In this document: one piece after another, positions 1 through 8,346 of the stretch | Numbering within the stretch: the first letter of the stretch is position 1 | How the letters are laid out: the number at the start of each line of letters is the position of its first letter | Source: DASVWZ01 sp963715675 | Lineage (GTDB): Bacteria; Acidobacteriota; Terriglobia; Terriglobales; Acidobacteriaceae | NCBI GenBank assembly: GCA_963715675.1 | Contig: OY970265.1 | Coordinates: 806,001 to 870,000 of the forward strand | Length of the DNA stretch: 64,000 bases | Direction: 5' to 3' | Made by a program: the position numbers and the translations under genes | Notes under the pieces: generated by a model | The model's input: the letters and a program-made list of their open reading frames with translations, nothing else | What the model was told of the DNA's origin: nothing | The model's database searches: none

Positions 1-344
1 TTCGGATCATCCAGTGACGAATCCAGGAGGATCGTACGTCTTGAGGGTAGCTGAATCTGCAGGCGAGGAATCACGCCCACGTCAAAGCTAAATATCCGCA
101 ACCAATCCGTGAGACGGTAATTGGAGATCCGGCTGAAGGCAAACAGTTGAAACAGGCTTGGGCTGTAACTTCCGTGCCTGAGATCGTAGTAGAGATTGTG
201 TGGCAGGTAGTGGGGCGACGACCGGCCAAAAAGCGTTGCCGATCTCTGGGATGCTTGGTACAGCGTAAGCTTCTTGCTCGCCAGGATGGACTTGATCCGT
301 TCCGCAAGCTCTCCGCTAGATCTTCGTTTTGTCTGCCAGGACAC
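1..344 (-). CDS. XRE-type HTH regulator, N-terminal part (runs off the left edge)
   Basis: Reading the minus strand from a GTG at 344 gives an open frame of 114 codons to the window edge. Residues about 12-35 (ELAERIKSILASKKLTLYQA) look like the first helices of a lambda-repressor-type HTH. They are followed by HYLPHNLYYDLRHG and SRISNYRLTDWLRIFSFDV, a layout I know from acidobacterial XRE regulators with long DNA-binding heads. A GAGAGG sits about 7 bp before the GTG. The same layout (YYVPHNWVSDLENG then DINEILALFGLNL) occurs in the divergent gene at 775, so the two are probably paralogues. The C-terminal half is outside the window, so an S24-like domain cannot be confirmed. The start is uncertain; the coding nature is well supported by the match to its neighbour. 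Confidence 0.7.
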   Translation of the reverse strand, partial: MSWQTKRRSSGELAERIKSILASKKLTLYQASQRSATLFGRSSPHYLPHNLYYDLRHGSYSPSLFQLFAFSRISNYRLTDWLRIFSFDVGVIPRLQIQLPSRRTILLDSSLDDP

Positions 345-774
345 CGCTGGGCCTCTCGTCGCGTCTTTCTCGCGAGAAGTGCGGCTTCGTACCGGTCAGA
401 GTCCGAGTGCTCGTCGCGGCCAGTACGACCTGAGCTACAGTTCCGGTCATTCCTAAACTGCTCGCAGAGATTTGCTTCGGTTTTAGAGATTTCGCCTTGG
501 CGCTGTCACAAATATCTGCAAGTTGCCCGGTATTTCGGTCAGAGGTGTCGATTTCAGTCTAGAAATGGGCTTCGTTGACGCTGGATAACAGGTTTACTGG
601 CGAGATCGTGGTCGGAATCCCGACCAGCTTGGGCGAGTTAGCCGATTGAGGACTCGGCAAGCTGTTGAGAATACTCAGGCGAGTATGTCGGATTCCCGAA
701 CAAAGCACAATCCCTGTGGACAAAAAGTCTGATTTGCGCCTACCATACCGAAATGCCAACCTGAGCCGTTCCCG
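345..774. other. Intergenic region between divergent regulators
   Basis: No convincing gene is seen. It separates the minus-strand regulator (start about 344) from the plus-strand regulator (775) and so must hold both promoters. It contains two short inverted repeats: TGGTCG/CGACCA at 609-614 and 621-626, and ATACTC/GAGTAT at 671-676 and 681-686. Confidence 0.6.
671..686. promoter_or_regulatory. Candidate operator, inverted repeat ATACTC-N4-GAGTAT
   Basis: A perfect 6-bp inverted repeat with a 4-bp spacer lies about 90 bp before the S24-type regulator at 775. Its size and symmetry suit a dimeric repressor of the CI/LexA kind. Binding by either neighbouring regulator is inference. Confidence 0.35.
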
Positions 775-1605
775 ATGTTGGCCGCGTGGTCAAGTTCCGA
801 AGCTGGCAAGCGTCTCCGAGCGAAACGCGAGCGACGGAGTTTGTCCATCCGCGATGTCGAGCGATTCAGCAAGAAAATCGTAGCGGAAAAAAAGAACCCG
901 GCTTACTATGTGCCTCACAATTGGGTAAGCGACCTCGAAAACGGGAAATCCAAACCACGCCTCGCGAAGTTCCACAGCCTCAGTCTCATCTACGAATGCG
1001 ACATCAACGAGATCTTGGCCCTCTTCGGACTCAATCTCTGCGATCTGGGTGCGGAACGAGGATTGATAGCGCTGCCGCACACACATCTCAGTGACCTGAC
1101 GCTCTCGCGAGCGGGGCCTATTGTGCCGGCTTCTCTGAAACTGCCCGACAAGCTTTCGTTGGAACGGACGAATCTGGTCCAGCGAATGTTTCAGGGTTTG
1201 GGCGAGATGCCTTTCTTCCTGCTGCAGCAGGCCGGTCTCCGGGATGTGCTGTACGGGTGGGTCGGGACTGAGGACTACATGCTCGATCCCGTGATTCGTC
1301 CAGGCGCCTTCGTCCAGATCGATCCGCGCCAAAACAAGGTGACCAAGGGAGTTTGGCCGAGTGAACACAACCGCCCGGTCTATTTTGTCGAGCTTCGCGA
1401 CAATCGTTACGCCTGCTGTTGGTGCGATCTCGAGGGGAGCCGCTTGCTCTTGGTCCCGTCCCCGAAGTCGCCGGTGCCGATCCGGCAGCTTCGCTATCCT
1501 CAAGACGCCGAGATCGTAGGCCGCGTCACCGGGGTTGCGATGCTAATTGCTGAATTTGGTTCGGATACGTTCGGAGAGTCTTCTCAAGGCACGACCACAG
1601 GTTGA
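775..1605 (+). CDS. XRE-family regulator with S24/LexA-like C-terminal domain
   Basis: 276 aa. Residues about 10-90 form an extended HTH region (GKRLRAKRERRSLSIRDVERF, then YYVPHNWVSDLENGKSKPRL and DINEILALFGLNL). Residues about 145-260 resemble the S24/LexA-type fold: a hydrophobic stretch, then DYMLDPVIRPGAFVQIDP, which fits the usual D-SM-P-I--GD-V-vD pattern without its catalytic Ser, then a beta-rich end (RPVYFVELRDNRYACCW). No clear Ser/Lys catalytic pair is visible, so autocleavage is doubtful. Expected role: DNA-binding repressor controlling the integrated element or its own divergent neighbour. No good Shine-Dalgarno is seen before the ATG. It lies 117 bp before the J-like gene, probably co-transcribed. 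Confidence 0.75.
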   Translation: MLAAWSSSEAGKRLRAKRERRSLSIRDVERFSKKIVAEKKNPAYYVPHNWVSDLENGKSKPRLAKFHSLSLIYECDINEILALFGLNLCDLGAERGLIALPHTHLSDLTLSRAGPIVPASLKLPDKLSLERTNLVQRMFQGLGEMPFFLLQQAGLRDVLYGWVGTEDYMLDPVIRPGAFVQIDPRQNKVTKGVWPSEHNRPVYFVELRDNRYACCWCDLEGSRLLLVPSPKSPVPIRQLRYPQDAEIVGRVTGVAMLIAEFGSDTFGESSQGTTTG

Positions 1606-1722
1606 TATGGCTCGTGCCGAAAGGGATCCGGTGCGAATGGCACATCTCCGCCAAGGCAGCAGAAACGACCCCCGGACGCGTTCGACCTCCCGACATGACC
1701 GCTTTAGAATTCGCTCGGGACC

Positions 1723-3255
1723 ATGGCTTCGGTAAACTCGAACGAGCCCGTGCCGATCTGTCGCGGGCGAGTAGAAAGCATCGAGCGACAGCACGACTCG
1801 GTTCTCTGCGTACTCGCGAACGATCGCAAAATCCTAGTATCGGCGGTACTGGCCAGCCACCTTAGGGTCGGGGACGAGATTGCGTTTGCCCTCCCTGCGG
1901 GAGGTGCCATAGGTCCTGAGATCTACATTGCAAAGGCTCGCTCCCCGATCGACCGTTGCCAGTACCAGGCGCCAATCGGATACGTCACCCAGCCCAAGCT
2001 GGACCGGAAGCAACGGCATTTCGTATGCGCCCGGGTTAAGCACGGCCACCTGGATATTTCTGCCATTGTTTTGCCCTGCGAAATCCTGCGCGAGTACTTC
2101 TATCGTCTCCCGCAACCGGACGCACAGGCCAGGCACTCCAGCTTGTACGAGCTTCTGGGCATTTCTTCCCGCGCTGCCCCGGCTGAAATCCGGCTCGCTT
2201 TTAAGCTTCGGCAGCTCGAACTCGCGTCGACAGCCGCAGCGCACGCCGCGCAGGTGACAGTAGAGCGAGCCTTCAATATCCTCGGTCAACCGGAATTGCG
2301 CGCCTGCTATGACGCGCTGCTGGCCGATCCGGAAGCCCCGGCTATATTTCCCTACGGTGGATCAGGCTCTCTGCTGGTCAGCGGCGAGCGCTCGCGCGAC
2401 GGGCAGACATTTGTCGCCCATCGCATCCTGGCGTTTTCGCCGGAGCGAAGACGACGGCGTTTCCACCTGCCGCTGCGCCAGTGCGATTTCTATGAGGATC
2501 GAGCGCTGTGCCGGGACGCGCGTCGCAAGCTCGAGTTTTGGCTCGATCCCGCGCTCCTGCATGTTCTCTGGAACCCCACATGGAATCAGTGGAAACATCT
2601 GCTGGCGACCAAAGTGGAAGTCGACGCTACGTTTGTCCCCAGCTGCAAATACCGTAAACGCCGGGGCGAGTGGGAATTCGTCAGTTGGGAAACGGCGCTG
2701 CCCAGCCGCTTAGAGGTCAGTTTGCCCGCCGATTTCGAGCAGCAGTTGCAGGCAGCGCAGGCTGCCTATCACCGTTATGGACAGTACGACGCTGCCTTTG
2801 AGCAGATTCGGCTGTGCTTGGAGCGCCGTGCAGTCGAAAAGGCGGAACTCGAAAAACTTTGCGCTCCGTTGCGGCTGCCCGGGGATTTCGATCTCGCGCA
2901 GATCAACTGGCGGGCTGACTACGATCCGTTCTTTTATCGCGAACTGTCACGCCGCGCACGCAGCACCTATCTGTTCCGCAACGAGTACATTTTTGATGTG
3001 GAGAAAGCCGTGGTTGTCGAGACGCCGCAACTCGGTCATGCCACTTACGTTTTCGCCAAGCCCCGAGATATGGACGGTTTCCTGGCGTTGTACACCAGGA
3101 TCACGAAGGAAGACATCCGGCGGAATCGCGACAACGTCGGCGAACGCCTAGGATTCATGAGCCGCGTCATCCACGGCACCAATCCAAAAGCATGGCTCAG
3201 GGAAGTCAGCCAACGGGTGGGAGAGAGAATCGATTTCGCAGCGACGACAGAGTGA
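1723..3255 (+). CDS. J-domain-like protein lacking the HPD motif
   Basis: 510 aa. Residues about 1-110 are beta-rich (RGRVESIERQHDSVLCVLANDRKI and similar) and could be an OB-type fold. Residues about 135-200 read like a DnaJ domain: SLYELLGISSRAAPAEIRLAFK at the start and AFNILGQPELRACYDALL at the end, the classic helix I and helix III/IV signatures. The HPD tripeptide expected after helix II is replaced by LAST, so stimulation of DnaK is not expected. Residues 210-510 match nothing I recognise. The gene follows the S24-type regulator and belongs to the element next to tRNA-Ala. The function is unknown; a J-like scaffold is inference from the fold signature only. Confidence 0.7.
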   Translation: MASVNSNEPVPICRGRVESIERQHDSVLCVLANDRKILVSAVLASHLRVGDEIAFALPAGGAIGPEIYIAKARSPIDRCQYQAPIGYVTQPKLDRKQRHFVCARVKHGHLDISAIVLPCEILREYFYRLPQPDAQARHSSLYELLGISSRAAPAEIRLAFKLRQLELASTAAAHAAQVTVERAFNILGQPELRACYDALLADPEAPAIFPYGGSGSLLVSGERSRDGQTFVAHRILAFSPERRRRRFHLPLRQCDFYEDRALCRDARRKLEFWLDPALLHVLWNPTWNQWKHLLATKVEVDATFVPSCKYRKRRGEWEFVSWETALPSRLEVSLPADFEQQLQAAQAAYHRYGQYDAAFEQIRLCLERRAVEKAELEKLCAPLRLPGDFDLAQINWRADYDPFFYRELSRRARSTYLFRNEYIFDVEKAVVVETPQLGHATYVFAKPRDMDGFLALYTRITKEDIRRNRDNVGERLGFMSRVIHGTNPKAWLREVSQRVGERIDFAATTE

Positions 3256-3924
3256 TGAGTCATGGCCTGATACGCGCACACCTTTGTGGCATTCGGTTAG
3301 GCGGCGGTCTCCTGCGCAAACTGGGTGCTCTGACCAGTCAAAGAGTGATTGGTAAGAAAGTTTTCCGATGATGAGTGAGCCGACCAGAGCGACTGCCCTT
3401 ACGACTGACCCTGACGAACTTCGCCATAACGGACCGCATTCCACTCGCGATCGCCAGAGGGCCAGATTCTCGCCGGTTGATTACCATCCTGGGCGGGAGC
3501 ATGTATCCGCGCTAGGTGTTCTCCTTGCGTTCCGAGCACCAGTAGCCAGTCAAAACGGGGTCAGTCAAATATCTGTAAACGGACAACCTGGCGCGATCCG
3601 CTGACCGGAGAAGGGGCCTCCTGATCACCGGGTGCGTTTTGGCCTCTTGACCAAGCGTGCAGTGCATCACTGAGAGGGCCCAGACGCACCAATGCCTTGC
3701 GGCACATCGGGGGCACAAAGACTTGAGTCAAGCATGAAGATCTCCAAGCCTTTCGTAGCAAATCGAAGATCGCCTCAGCCTCGCCAGATCGAAGACGGGC
3801 CATTTCCGGCTTGCGCAGCTATGCCTCTCCATTTGACGAACTGCAGCTTCAGGACTAAATCCAGTCCACCGGTTAGTCCGTCGGACCCTCAGACGGGCCG
3901 CCAAGTCCTGAATTTGGAGTTGAT
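3256..3924. other. Gene-poor 670-bp stretch inside the integrated element
   Basis: No frame here has convincing coding character. Just before the excisionase gene there are inverted repeats: GGACTA/TAGTCC at 3852-3857 and 3874-3879, and CCGTC/GACGG at 3878-3882 and 3892-3896. These could be binding sites for the element's recombination proteins, but this is untested. Confidence 0.5.
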
Positions 3925-4299
3925 ATGTCAAGCCAGCCGCCTGCCAAACCTCAAAGTGTGTTCACGCCCGGGATCACCGCTGTTTCGGCCGCCCCGAAAA
4001 GCATTGAACAACGCGACCGTAGCAGTCCAGTAACGATCCACCAATTTGGGAGGATAGCCGCGGACCAGCAACAAGAACCGTTCATTGCCCGTGAGAGAGA
4101 TCCTCTCCTTACGGCACAGGATGTCGCTGAACGGTTGAATGTCACGAAGGACTGGGTGTGGGACCACTCGTCTCGCAAGACCCCATTCCTTCCCGTTATC
4201 CGCATGGGGGACGGGACTCTCCGCTATCGTGCGAGCAAAATTGAAGAGTTCATCGACCGGCAGGAACGCCTCACTCAAGTCCGTCGCAAGCGCGCGTAA
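3925..4299 (+). CDS. Excisionase-like HTH protein (MerR/HTH_17 type)
   Basis: 124 aa, ATG preceded by TTGGAG. Residues about 56-115 (LLTAQDVAERLNVTKDWVWDH ... RMGDGTLRYRASKIEEFIDR) are the winged-helix layout of HTH_17/excisionase proteins: AQDVAERLNV recognition segment, wing, then the R-G--LRY---IEEFI pattern. The N-terminal 50 residues are Pro/Ser/Arg-rich and probably disordered. It lies 47 bp before the tyrosine integrase, the usual xis-int order, so the likely role is directing excision of the element or controlling integrase expression. Confidence 0.8.
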   Translation: MSSQPPAKPQSVFTPGITAVSAAPKSIEQRDRSSPVTIHQFGRIAADQQQEPFIARERDPLLTAQDVAERLNVTKDWVWDHSSRKTPFLPVIRMGDGTLRYRASKIEEFIDRQERLTQVRRKRA

Positions 4300-4346
4300 A
4301 ATTAGGTGCAGGCCCAATTGTTCCCGCCACAGAAACTGAGGAATGA

Positions 4347-5612
4347 ATGGGTAGATCGAGTCAGAGGGGTTACGTGACCCCTCGCGGCAAGAAATGGTAT
4401 GGGTATTTTCGCAAGACCGTAAACGATCCGACAACGGCCGAGCAGAAGACCGTCAGGGTCGCGGTGATTCTCGGGCCCAGATCCCAGATAAAGAGGTCTG
4501 AAGCTCGGGAGGCACTGGAACGTGAGATCACCAAACAGAACGGGCAGACCAGCGATGCTGGCAGGGTGATGAATGACGGCTCTGTGAGCTTCGGCTGGTT
4601 CGTTCGCAATCGCTTTCTGCCCCTGAAAGAAGCCAACTGGAAGGAAGAAACCAGCAAGGTGAAGAAACTGCTCATCCAGAGGGACCTTATCGATCCGTTC
4701 GACAAAATCCCACTGGAGAATTTCGACAAGTTCACCCTGCAGCTCCACCTGAACAATTTGGCGCAAACGAGATCCAGGGACAGAGTGCTTCAGATGAGGG
4801 CATACCTGCGGGACATCTTTATCGAGGCGGTCGATCAGGACTTCCTTTCAAAGGATCCAGCCCGCAAGGTCAAAGTTCCAACCCAACTACGCGAGACCGA
4901 CAAGACAACGTTGAGCTGGGAACAACTCCGAAAGGCGCTTTCCCGCTTGGATCTTCGGGACCGGGTCCTTTTGGAACTCGACATGACGAATGCCCTCCGT
5001 CCCAGCGAATTGTTTGCGCTCAGATGGAAATGCTTCAACGTCCTGGAATCCACCATGAGCGTGAGCGAAACCGCCTACAAGGGCAAGATCCGCCCTTGGG
5101 GCAAAACTCGAAAAAGTCTCGGGGTTATTCATGTCCCCAAGAAACTGACGGCCGACCTCCGGCGTTGGAAACAGCAGTGCCCCGATCCCGCGCCAGAAGC
5201 CTTCATCTTCCCGAACAAGGACGGCGATCTTATGGACACCGGCAACTACCGCAAGCGCGTGCTGCACAAGCTCGCGGCAGATCTGGAACTCCCGAAGCTC
5301 ACCTTCCAGGTCATCCGGCGCACAATCGCGACGCTGGCCCAAAAAAAAGGTACGGTGAAGGACGTGCAAGGCGTGCTACGGCACTCTCGTGCGGCAACCA
5401 CAACGGACGTGTATATGCAGGAGATTCCGAAGAGCGTGCAGGCGACGGTCGATGCCATCAATTCGGAGTTGAGGAAGAAATCAACGTCTGTGCGTGAGCG
5501 GAAACCAACAGTGGTGAACGAGCGGCTGACCGCTTCCCAATTTGGAAGAAGTCAGAGCGTTTTGACACCAAATGACACCAAACTGAAAAGCGGGGTATCT
5601 GTAAGTAGTTGA
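4347..5612 (+). CDS. Tyrosine recombinase / phage-type integrase
   Basis: 421 aa. The N-terminal part (about 1-75) is the arm-binding/AP2-like beta region, about 80-170 the core-binding SAM-like domain, and about 190-380 the catalytic domain. Catalytic features: Arg I in NALRPSELFALRW, the second box FQVIRRTIATL, the third box GVLRHSRAATTTDVYM with the nucleophile Tyr in DVYM. The HxxR box reads QVIR, so its His is Gln, a substitution found in some active integrases. The stop codon is 6 bp from the CCA end of tRNA-Ala(GGC), the standard arrangement for an element integrated into a tRNA 3' end. About 50 residues follow the Tyr, with low complexity. Confidence 0.93.
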   Translation: MGRSSQRGYVTPRGKKWYGYFRKTVNDPTTAEQKTVRVAVILGPRSQIKRSEAREALEREITKQNGQTSDAGRVMNDGSVSFGWFVRNRFLPLKEANWKEETSKVKKLLIQRDLIDPFDKIPLENFDKFTLQLHLNNLAQTRSRDRVLQMRAYLRDIFIEAVDQDFLSKDPARKVKVPTQLRETDKTTLSWEQLRKALSRLDLRDRVLLELDMTNALRPSELFALRWKCFNVLESTMSVSETAYKGKIRPWGKTRKSLGVIHVPKKLTADLRRWKQQCPDPAPEAFIFPNKDGDLMDTGNYRKRVLHKLAADLELPKLTFQVIRRTIATLAQKKGTVKDVQGVLRHSRAATTTDVYMQEIPKSVQATVDAINSELRKKSTSVRERKPTVVNERLTASQFGRSQSVLTPNDTKLKSGVSVSS

Positions 5613-5617
5613 AAATA

Positions 5618-5693
5618 TGGTGGACCTGGTCGGGATCGAACCGACGACCTCTTCCATGCCATGGAAGCGCGCTCCCAGCTGCGCCACAGGCCC
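5618..5693 (-). tRNA. tRNA-Ala (anticodon GGC), CCA encoded
   Basis: The minus strand folds as a complete 76-nt cloverleaf. The acceptor stem GGGCCTG pairs with CAGGTCC (one G-T pair), the D stem is GCGC/GCGC, and the anticodon stem CTTCC/GGAAG closes the loop ATGGCAT with anticodon GGC. The T stem GTCGG/CCGAC closes TTCGATC; discriminator A is followed by encoded CCA at 5620-5618. The 3' end faces the integrase gene, so this half of the tRNA is the probable attachment site. Confidence 0.95.
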
Positions 5694-5744
5694 ACTGTTT
5701 CAGACGCCAGTCCGGCAGGAGTCGGACACCGAGCGGCTGAACTA

Positions 5745-5773
5745 ATTCTCGCCTACCGGGAGGCGATAGTCAA
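5745..5773 (-). promoter_or_regulatory. Candidate promoter for tRNA-Ala
   Basis: On the minus strand TTGACT (5773-5768) is followed after 17 bp by GAGAAT (5750-5745), about 50 bp before the tRNA. The -35 is good, the -10 weak. Assignment rests on position and spacing. Confidence 0.4.
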
Positions 5774-5899
5774 ACCGAGCAGGCCTGTTTGCGGCAGCGA
5801 TCGTCTTTTCTTTCGTTGTTGGTCACGCCGGCTCTTGCGGATTCCTGGCCTCCAGTTTTACGAACCGCTCAGGAATCGGTATGCTGAGTGCAATCACCC

Positions 5900-6646
5900 A
5901 TGAGATTCCGGACTTCTCGTTGTTTGCGGCTACTGCTCCCGCTGATCACCACGGCAGCGATCGGGCAAGCCACAGCCCCCAAGCCACCGGCGGCGGCATC
6001 GCCGGTGCCATACGCCTCGGTGAGCGAGCTGAACCTCATGCTGTCGGAGGTCGAGCAAGCTTCCCAGGCAATCCAGGCCGATCTTTCCAAGCTCCGCATC
6101 GACCGGTGGAAGACCGATTCCGGCACCAAGCACGATACCGAAGGTGATGTGGAATCCATCCAGCGAAATCTACAGGCTGCATTGCCGGAAATCGTCGGGC
6201 AGCTGCGGAGTGCTCCGGAGAGCCTGCCCCCAACTTTTAAGCTCTATCGCAACCTCGATGCGCTCTACGAGGTCTTTGCCTCGGTGGTGGAGTCGGCGGG
6301 AGCGTTCGGCTCGAAGGGTGAGTACCAGTCCCTGCAGAACGATTTGAGCCAACTGCAGCGCGCACGGCGGTCCTTTGCCGACCGGATGGATTCGCTGTCC
6401 AACTCAAAGGAGCAAGAAGTCGCCAGGCTGCGCACTCAAGTGCAAGACCTGCAAGCCGCGAGCGCCGCCGCTCCGCCACCCCCGCCCAAAAAAGTCGTCG
6501 TCGACGATAACCCGCCGGCGAAGCCTGCAAAAAAGAAGACCACGAAGAGCAAAAAGCCTGCAACCGCGACTTCGGCCCCGCCGCCCTCCGGCACCTCCGC
6601 CCCGCCGCAGCCGGCTCCGTCGCAACCCCAGGCCCAACCTCATTGA
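5900..6646 (+). CDS. Secreted coiled-coil protein with Pro/Lys-rich tail
   Basis: 248 aa from the ATG at 5900; a GTG at 5888 would add four residues. It opens with a signal peptide (basic MRFRTSRCLR, hydrophobic LLLPLITTAAIG, small residues near 22). Residues about 40-95 and 135-190 are amphipathic helices rich in Gln, Leu, Arg and Glu (LSQLQRARRSFADRMDSLSN) suggesting coiled coils. The last about 60 residues are Pro/Ala/Lys-rich low complexity (PPPPPKK, KPAKKKTTKSKK). I do not recognise the family. It is probably periplasmic. It lies 235 bp before the sigma factor gene on the same strand, with no overlap. Confidence 0.75.
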   Translation: MRFRTSRCLRLLLPLITTAAIGQATAPKPPAAASPVPYASVSELNLMLSEVEQASQAIQADLSKLRIDRWKTDSGTKHDTEGDVESIQRNLQAALPEIVGQLRSAPESLPPTFKLYRNLDALYEVFASVVESAGAFGSKGEYQSLQNDLSQLQRARRSFADRMDSLSNSKEQEVARLRTQVQDLQAASAAAPPPPPKKVVVDDNPPAKPAKKKTTKSKKPATATSAPPPSGTSAPPQPAPSQPQAQPH

Positions 6647-6880
6647 CGCGAGGGGCATTCCCTGATGGTAATGGCCCTCCAGTTACCGCAGGTTGCCCAT
6701 TCTGGTCCGTTCCCCGCCTAAGATAGCCTGAAATAAGCCTTTCCGCGGGAACTTACCGGGGGAATGCGGAGTCTATTGAATCAGAGGAAGAGTCAGGAAG
6801 CCGAGCCGGACAGGGGTGGTTATGGTTCGAAATTCGACAAATCCTGGAGCCCCAAAAGCACCTATAATGGGAGCGGCGTC

Positions 6881-7630
6881 ATGCGCGTGATGGCGGGAGC
6901 GACCACTTTGGGGAACTTGGCGAACGCGATCGGCCTTCGAGCGGAAGAATCGGCGGTTGTTGAAGAACTGAAAGCTGGTTCGGAAGAGGCCTATGCCTGG
7001 CTGATCGGCGAATTTCACCAGCCCATCTACAGCCTGGTGCACCGCATGGTGCTGGATCCGGCCGACGCCGCGGATACCACCCAGGAGGTGTTCCTGAAAG
7101 TTTTCCGCGGGATGAAGCACTTTCACGGCGAATGCGCCCTGAAAACCTGGATCTATCGAATCGCCCTGCATGAGGCTTCCAATTGCCGGCGCTGGTGGTT
7201 CCGGCACAAAGCCCACGAGACTTCGATCGAGCCCGCGGGTGTGGAAAACGAACAGGGGCTGCCGGCGTTTGGGCTGAAGGATTCCCTGGTCGATGGTTCG
7301 GAGTCGCCGTTCGACAGCATTGTCCATGAGGAAGTCCGAGCGAAGGTGGAATGCGAACTCCGCCAGGTACCGGAGCCCTATCGAACCGCACTCATCCTGC
7401 GCGATCTGGAAGAGATGTCGTACGAAGAGATTGCAGAGGTCACACAGGTTACGCTGGGCACCGTCAAGTCGCGGCTCACCCGCGGCCGTGAGGCGCTCCG
7501 CCAGAGGCTGATGGTCTACGTGCGTGAAGTCGGGCCGGAACTGGGACTTGACCCAAAGCAGCGCAAGCCCAGGTTCGAACCGCGTTCCCCTGCGTCATGC
7601 GAGGAACAGGGAGTCGAGGTGGCGTCATGA
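6881..7630 (+). CDS. ECF RNA polymerase sigma factor (RpoE-like)
   Basis: 249 aa from the ATG at 6881, which has GGGAG 7 bp upstream; an earlier in-frame ATG at 6764 would add 39 low-complexity residues and is less likely. Region 2 is clear: AYAWLIGEFHQPIYSLVHRM, then DAADTTQEVFLKVFRGM and ALKTWIYRIALHEASNCRRWW. Region 4 is VPEPYRTALILRDLEEMSYEEIAEV followed by the recognition segment LGTVKSRLTRGREAL. It directs RNA polymerase to a stress regulon. The start of the anti-sigma gene overlaps its stop (ATGA at 7627), so the two are translationally coupled, the usual sigma/anti-sigma arrangement. Confidence 0.93.
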   Translation: MRVMAGATTLGNLANAIGLRAEESAVVEELKAGSEEAYAWLIGEFHQPIYSLVHRMVLDPADAADTTQEVFLKVFRGMKHFHGECALKTWIYRIALHEASNCRRWWFRHKAHETSIEPAGVENEQGLPAFGLKDSLVDGSESPFDSIVHEEVRAKVECELRQVPEPYRTALILRDLEEMSYEEIAEVTQVTLGTVKSRLTRGREALRQRLMVYVREVGPELGLDPKQRKPRFEPRSPASCEEQGVEVAS

Positions 7631-8292
7631 AGTGCTCGCAAGCCAAATCGTTGTTTTCTCCGTACCTGGACGGGGCGGTAAGCGGCGCCCAGATGCATCT
7701 ACTGACCGAACATTTGGAGACATGCAAGGGTTGCCACGCGCAGTACCTCTCGCTCCGTCGAACCCAGCAGTTGCTGGCCGGCATCGGCCGCCGCAAGGCT
7801 CCGGAGGATCTTGCGTTCAAACTGCGGGTGGCCATTTCGCAGGAAGCTGCTCAGGCACGGCGTCCGTACTTCGAAGGTTTCGGGATGCGCTTGAGCAATA
7901 CGATTAACGCATTCGCAGTTCCCGCCACCGCTGGACTCCTCAGCGCGGTGGTGATGTTCGGATTTCTCATGGGTTTCTTCGCCCTGCCGCTGCGGGCCGG
8001 CAACCCTGACGTTCCGCTCATGCTGAACACTGCTCCTCAACTGGAGCAATCCGCGTTTCAAATGGATCTGGACTCCATCAGCGGCGATTCGCTGGTGATC
8101 GAGGCCTACGTTGACTCGAATGGCCGGGTGCAGGATTACCGCGTGTTGTCCAATCCAGATGACATTCAGGACCTGCCCTCGCCGGTGAAAAACATGCTGA
8201 TCTTCACCCGTTTCCGCCCGGCCATGTCAATGGGTAGCCCGATCTCCGGCACTGCCGTGCTTTCCTTCGCCAAGATCAACGTGAAGGGGTAA
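7627..8292 (+). CDS. Membrane anti-sigma factor with zinc-finger head and TonB-like tail
   Basis: 221 aa from the ATG that overlaps the sigma stop. Residues 1-45 are a putative zf-HC2 anti-sigma domain with HLETCKGCHAQY (His-x3-Cys-x2-Cys). A single membrane segment lies about 98-125 (AVPATAGLLSAVVMFGFLMGFFALPL). The periplasmic part (about 150-221) reads VIEAYVDSNGRVQDYRVLSNP ... FTRFRPAMSMGSPISGTAVLSF, a TonB C-terminal-like pattern, which is odd for an anti-sigma factor and may form the sensory domain. Expected role: hold the ECF sigma factor at the membrane and release it on an envelope or redox signal; the Cys/His finger is the likely sigma-binding site. Confidence 0.88.
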   Translation: MKCSQAKSLFSPYLDGAVSGAQMHLLTEHLETCKGCHAQYLSLRRTQQLLAGIGRRKAPEDLAFKLRVAISQEAAQARRPYFEGFGMRLSNTINAFAVPATAGLLSAVVMFGFLMGFFALPLRAGNPDVPLMLNTAPQLEQSAFQMDLDSISGDSLVIEAYVDSNGRVQDYRVLSNPDDIQDLPSPVKNMLIFTRFRPAMSMGSPISGTAVLSFAKINVKG

Positions 8293-8346
8293 CAAGAAAG
8301 TCCTACAGCAACGACGGGCGTTCTGCTGGCGGGGGAATCCCTCTGC

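Larger units (their letters stand above)
1..5617. mobile_element. Right end of a genomic island integrated at tRNA-Ala(GGC)
   Basis: The integrase gene abuts the 3' end of tRNA-Ala and is preceded by an excisionase, an HPD-less J protein and two XRE-type regulators. This is the standard layout of an integrative element whose attachment site is the tRNA 3' end. The far end and the second att copy lie left of the window; no second copy of the tRNA 3' sequence was noticed in 1-5617. The extent to the left is therefore unknown. Confidence 0.65.

Noticed and set aside
6863..6868. TATAAT just before the ECF sigma factor start
   Set aside because: No -35 at proper spacing, and a transcript from it would begin at or after the Shine-Dalgarno GGGAG at 6869-6873.
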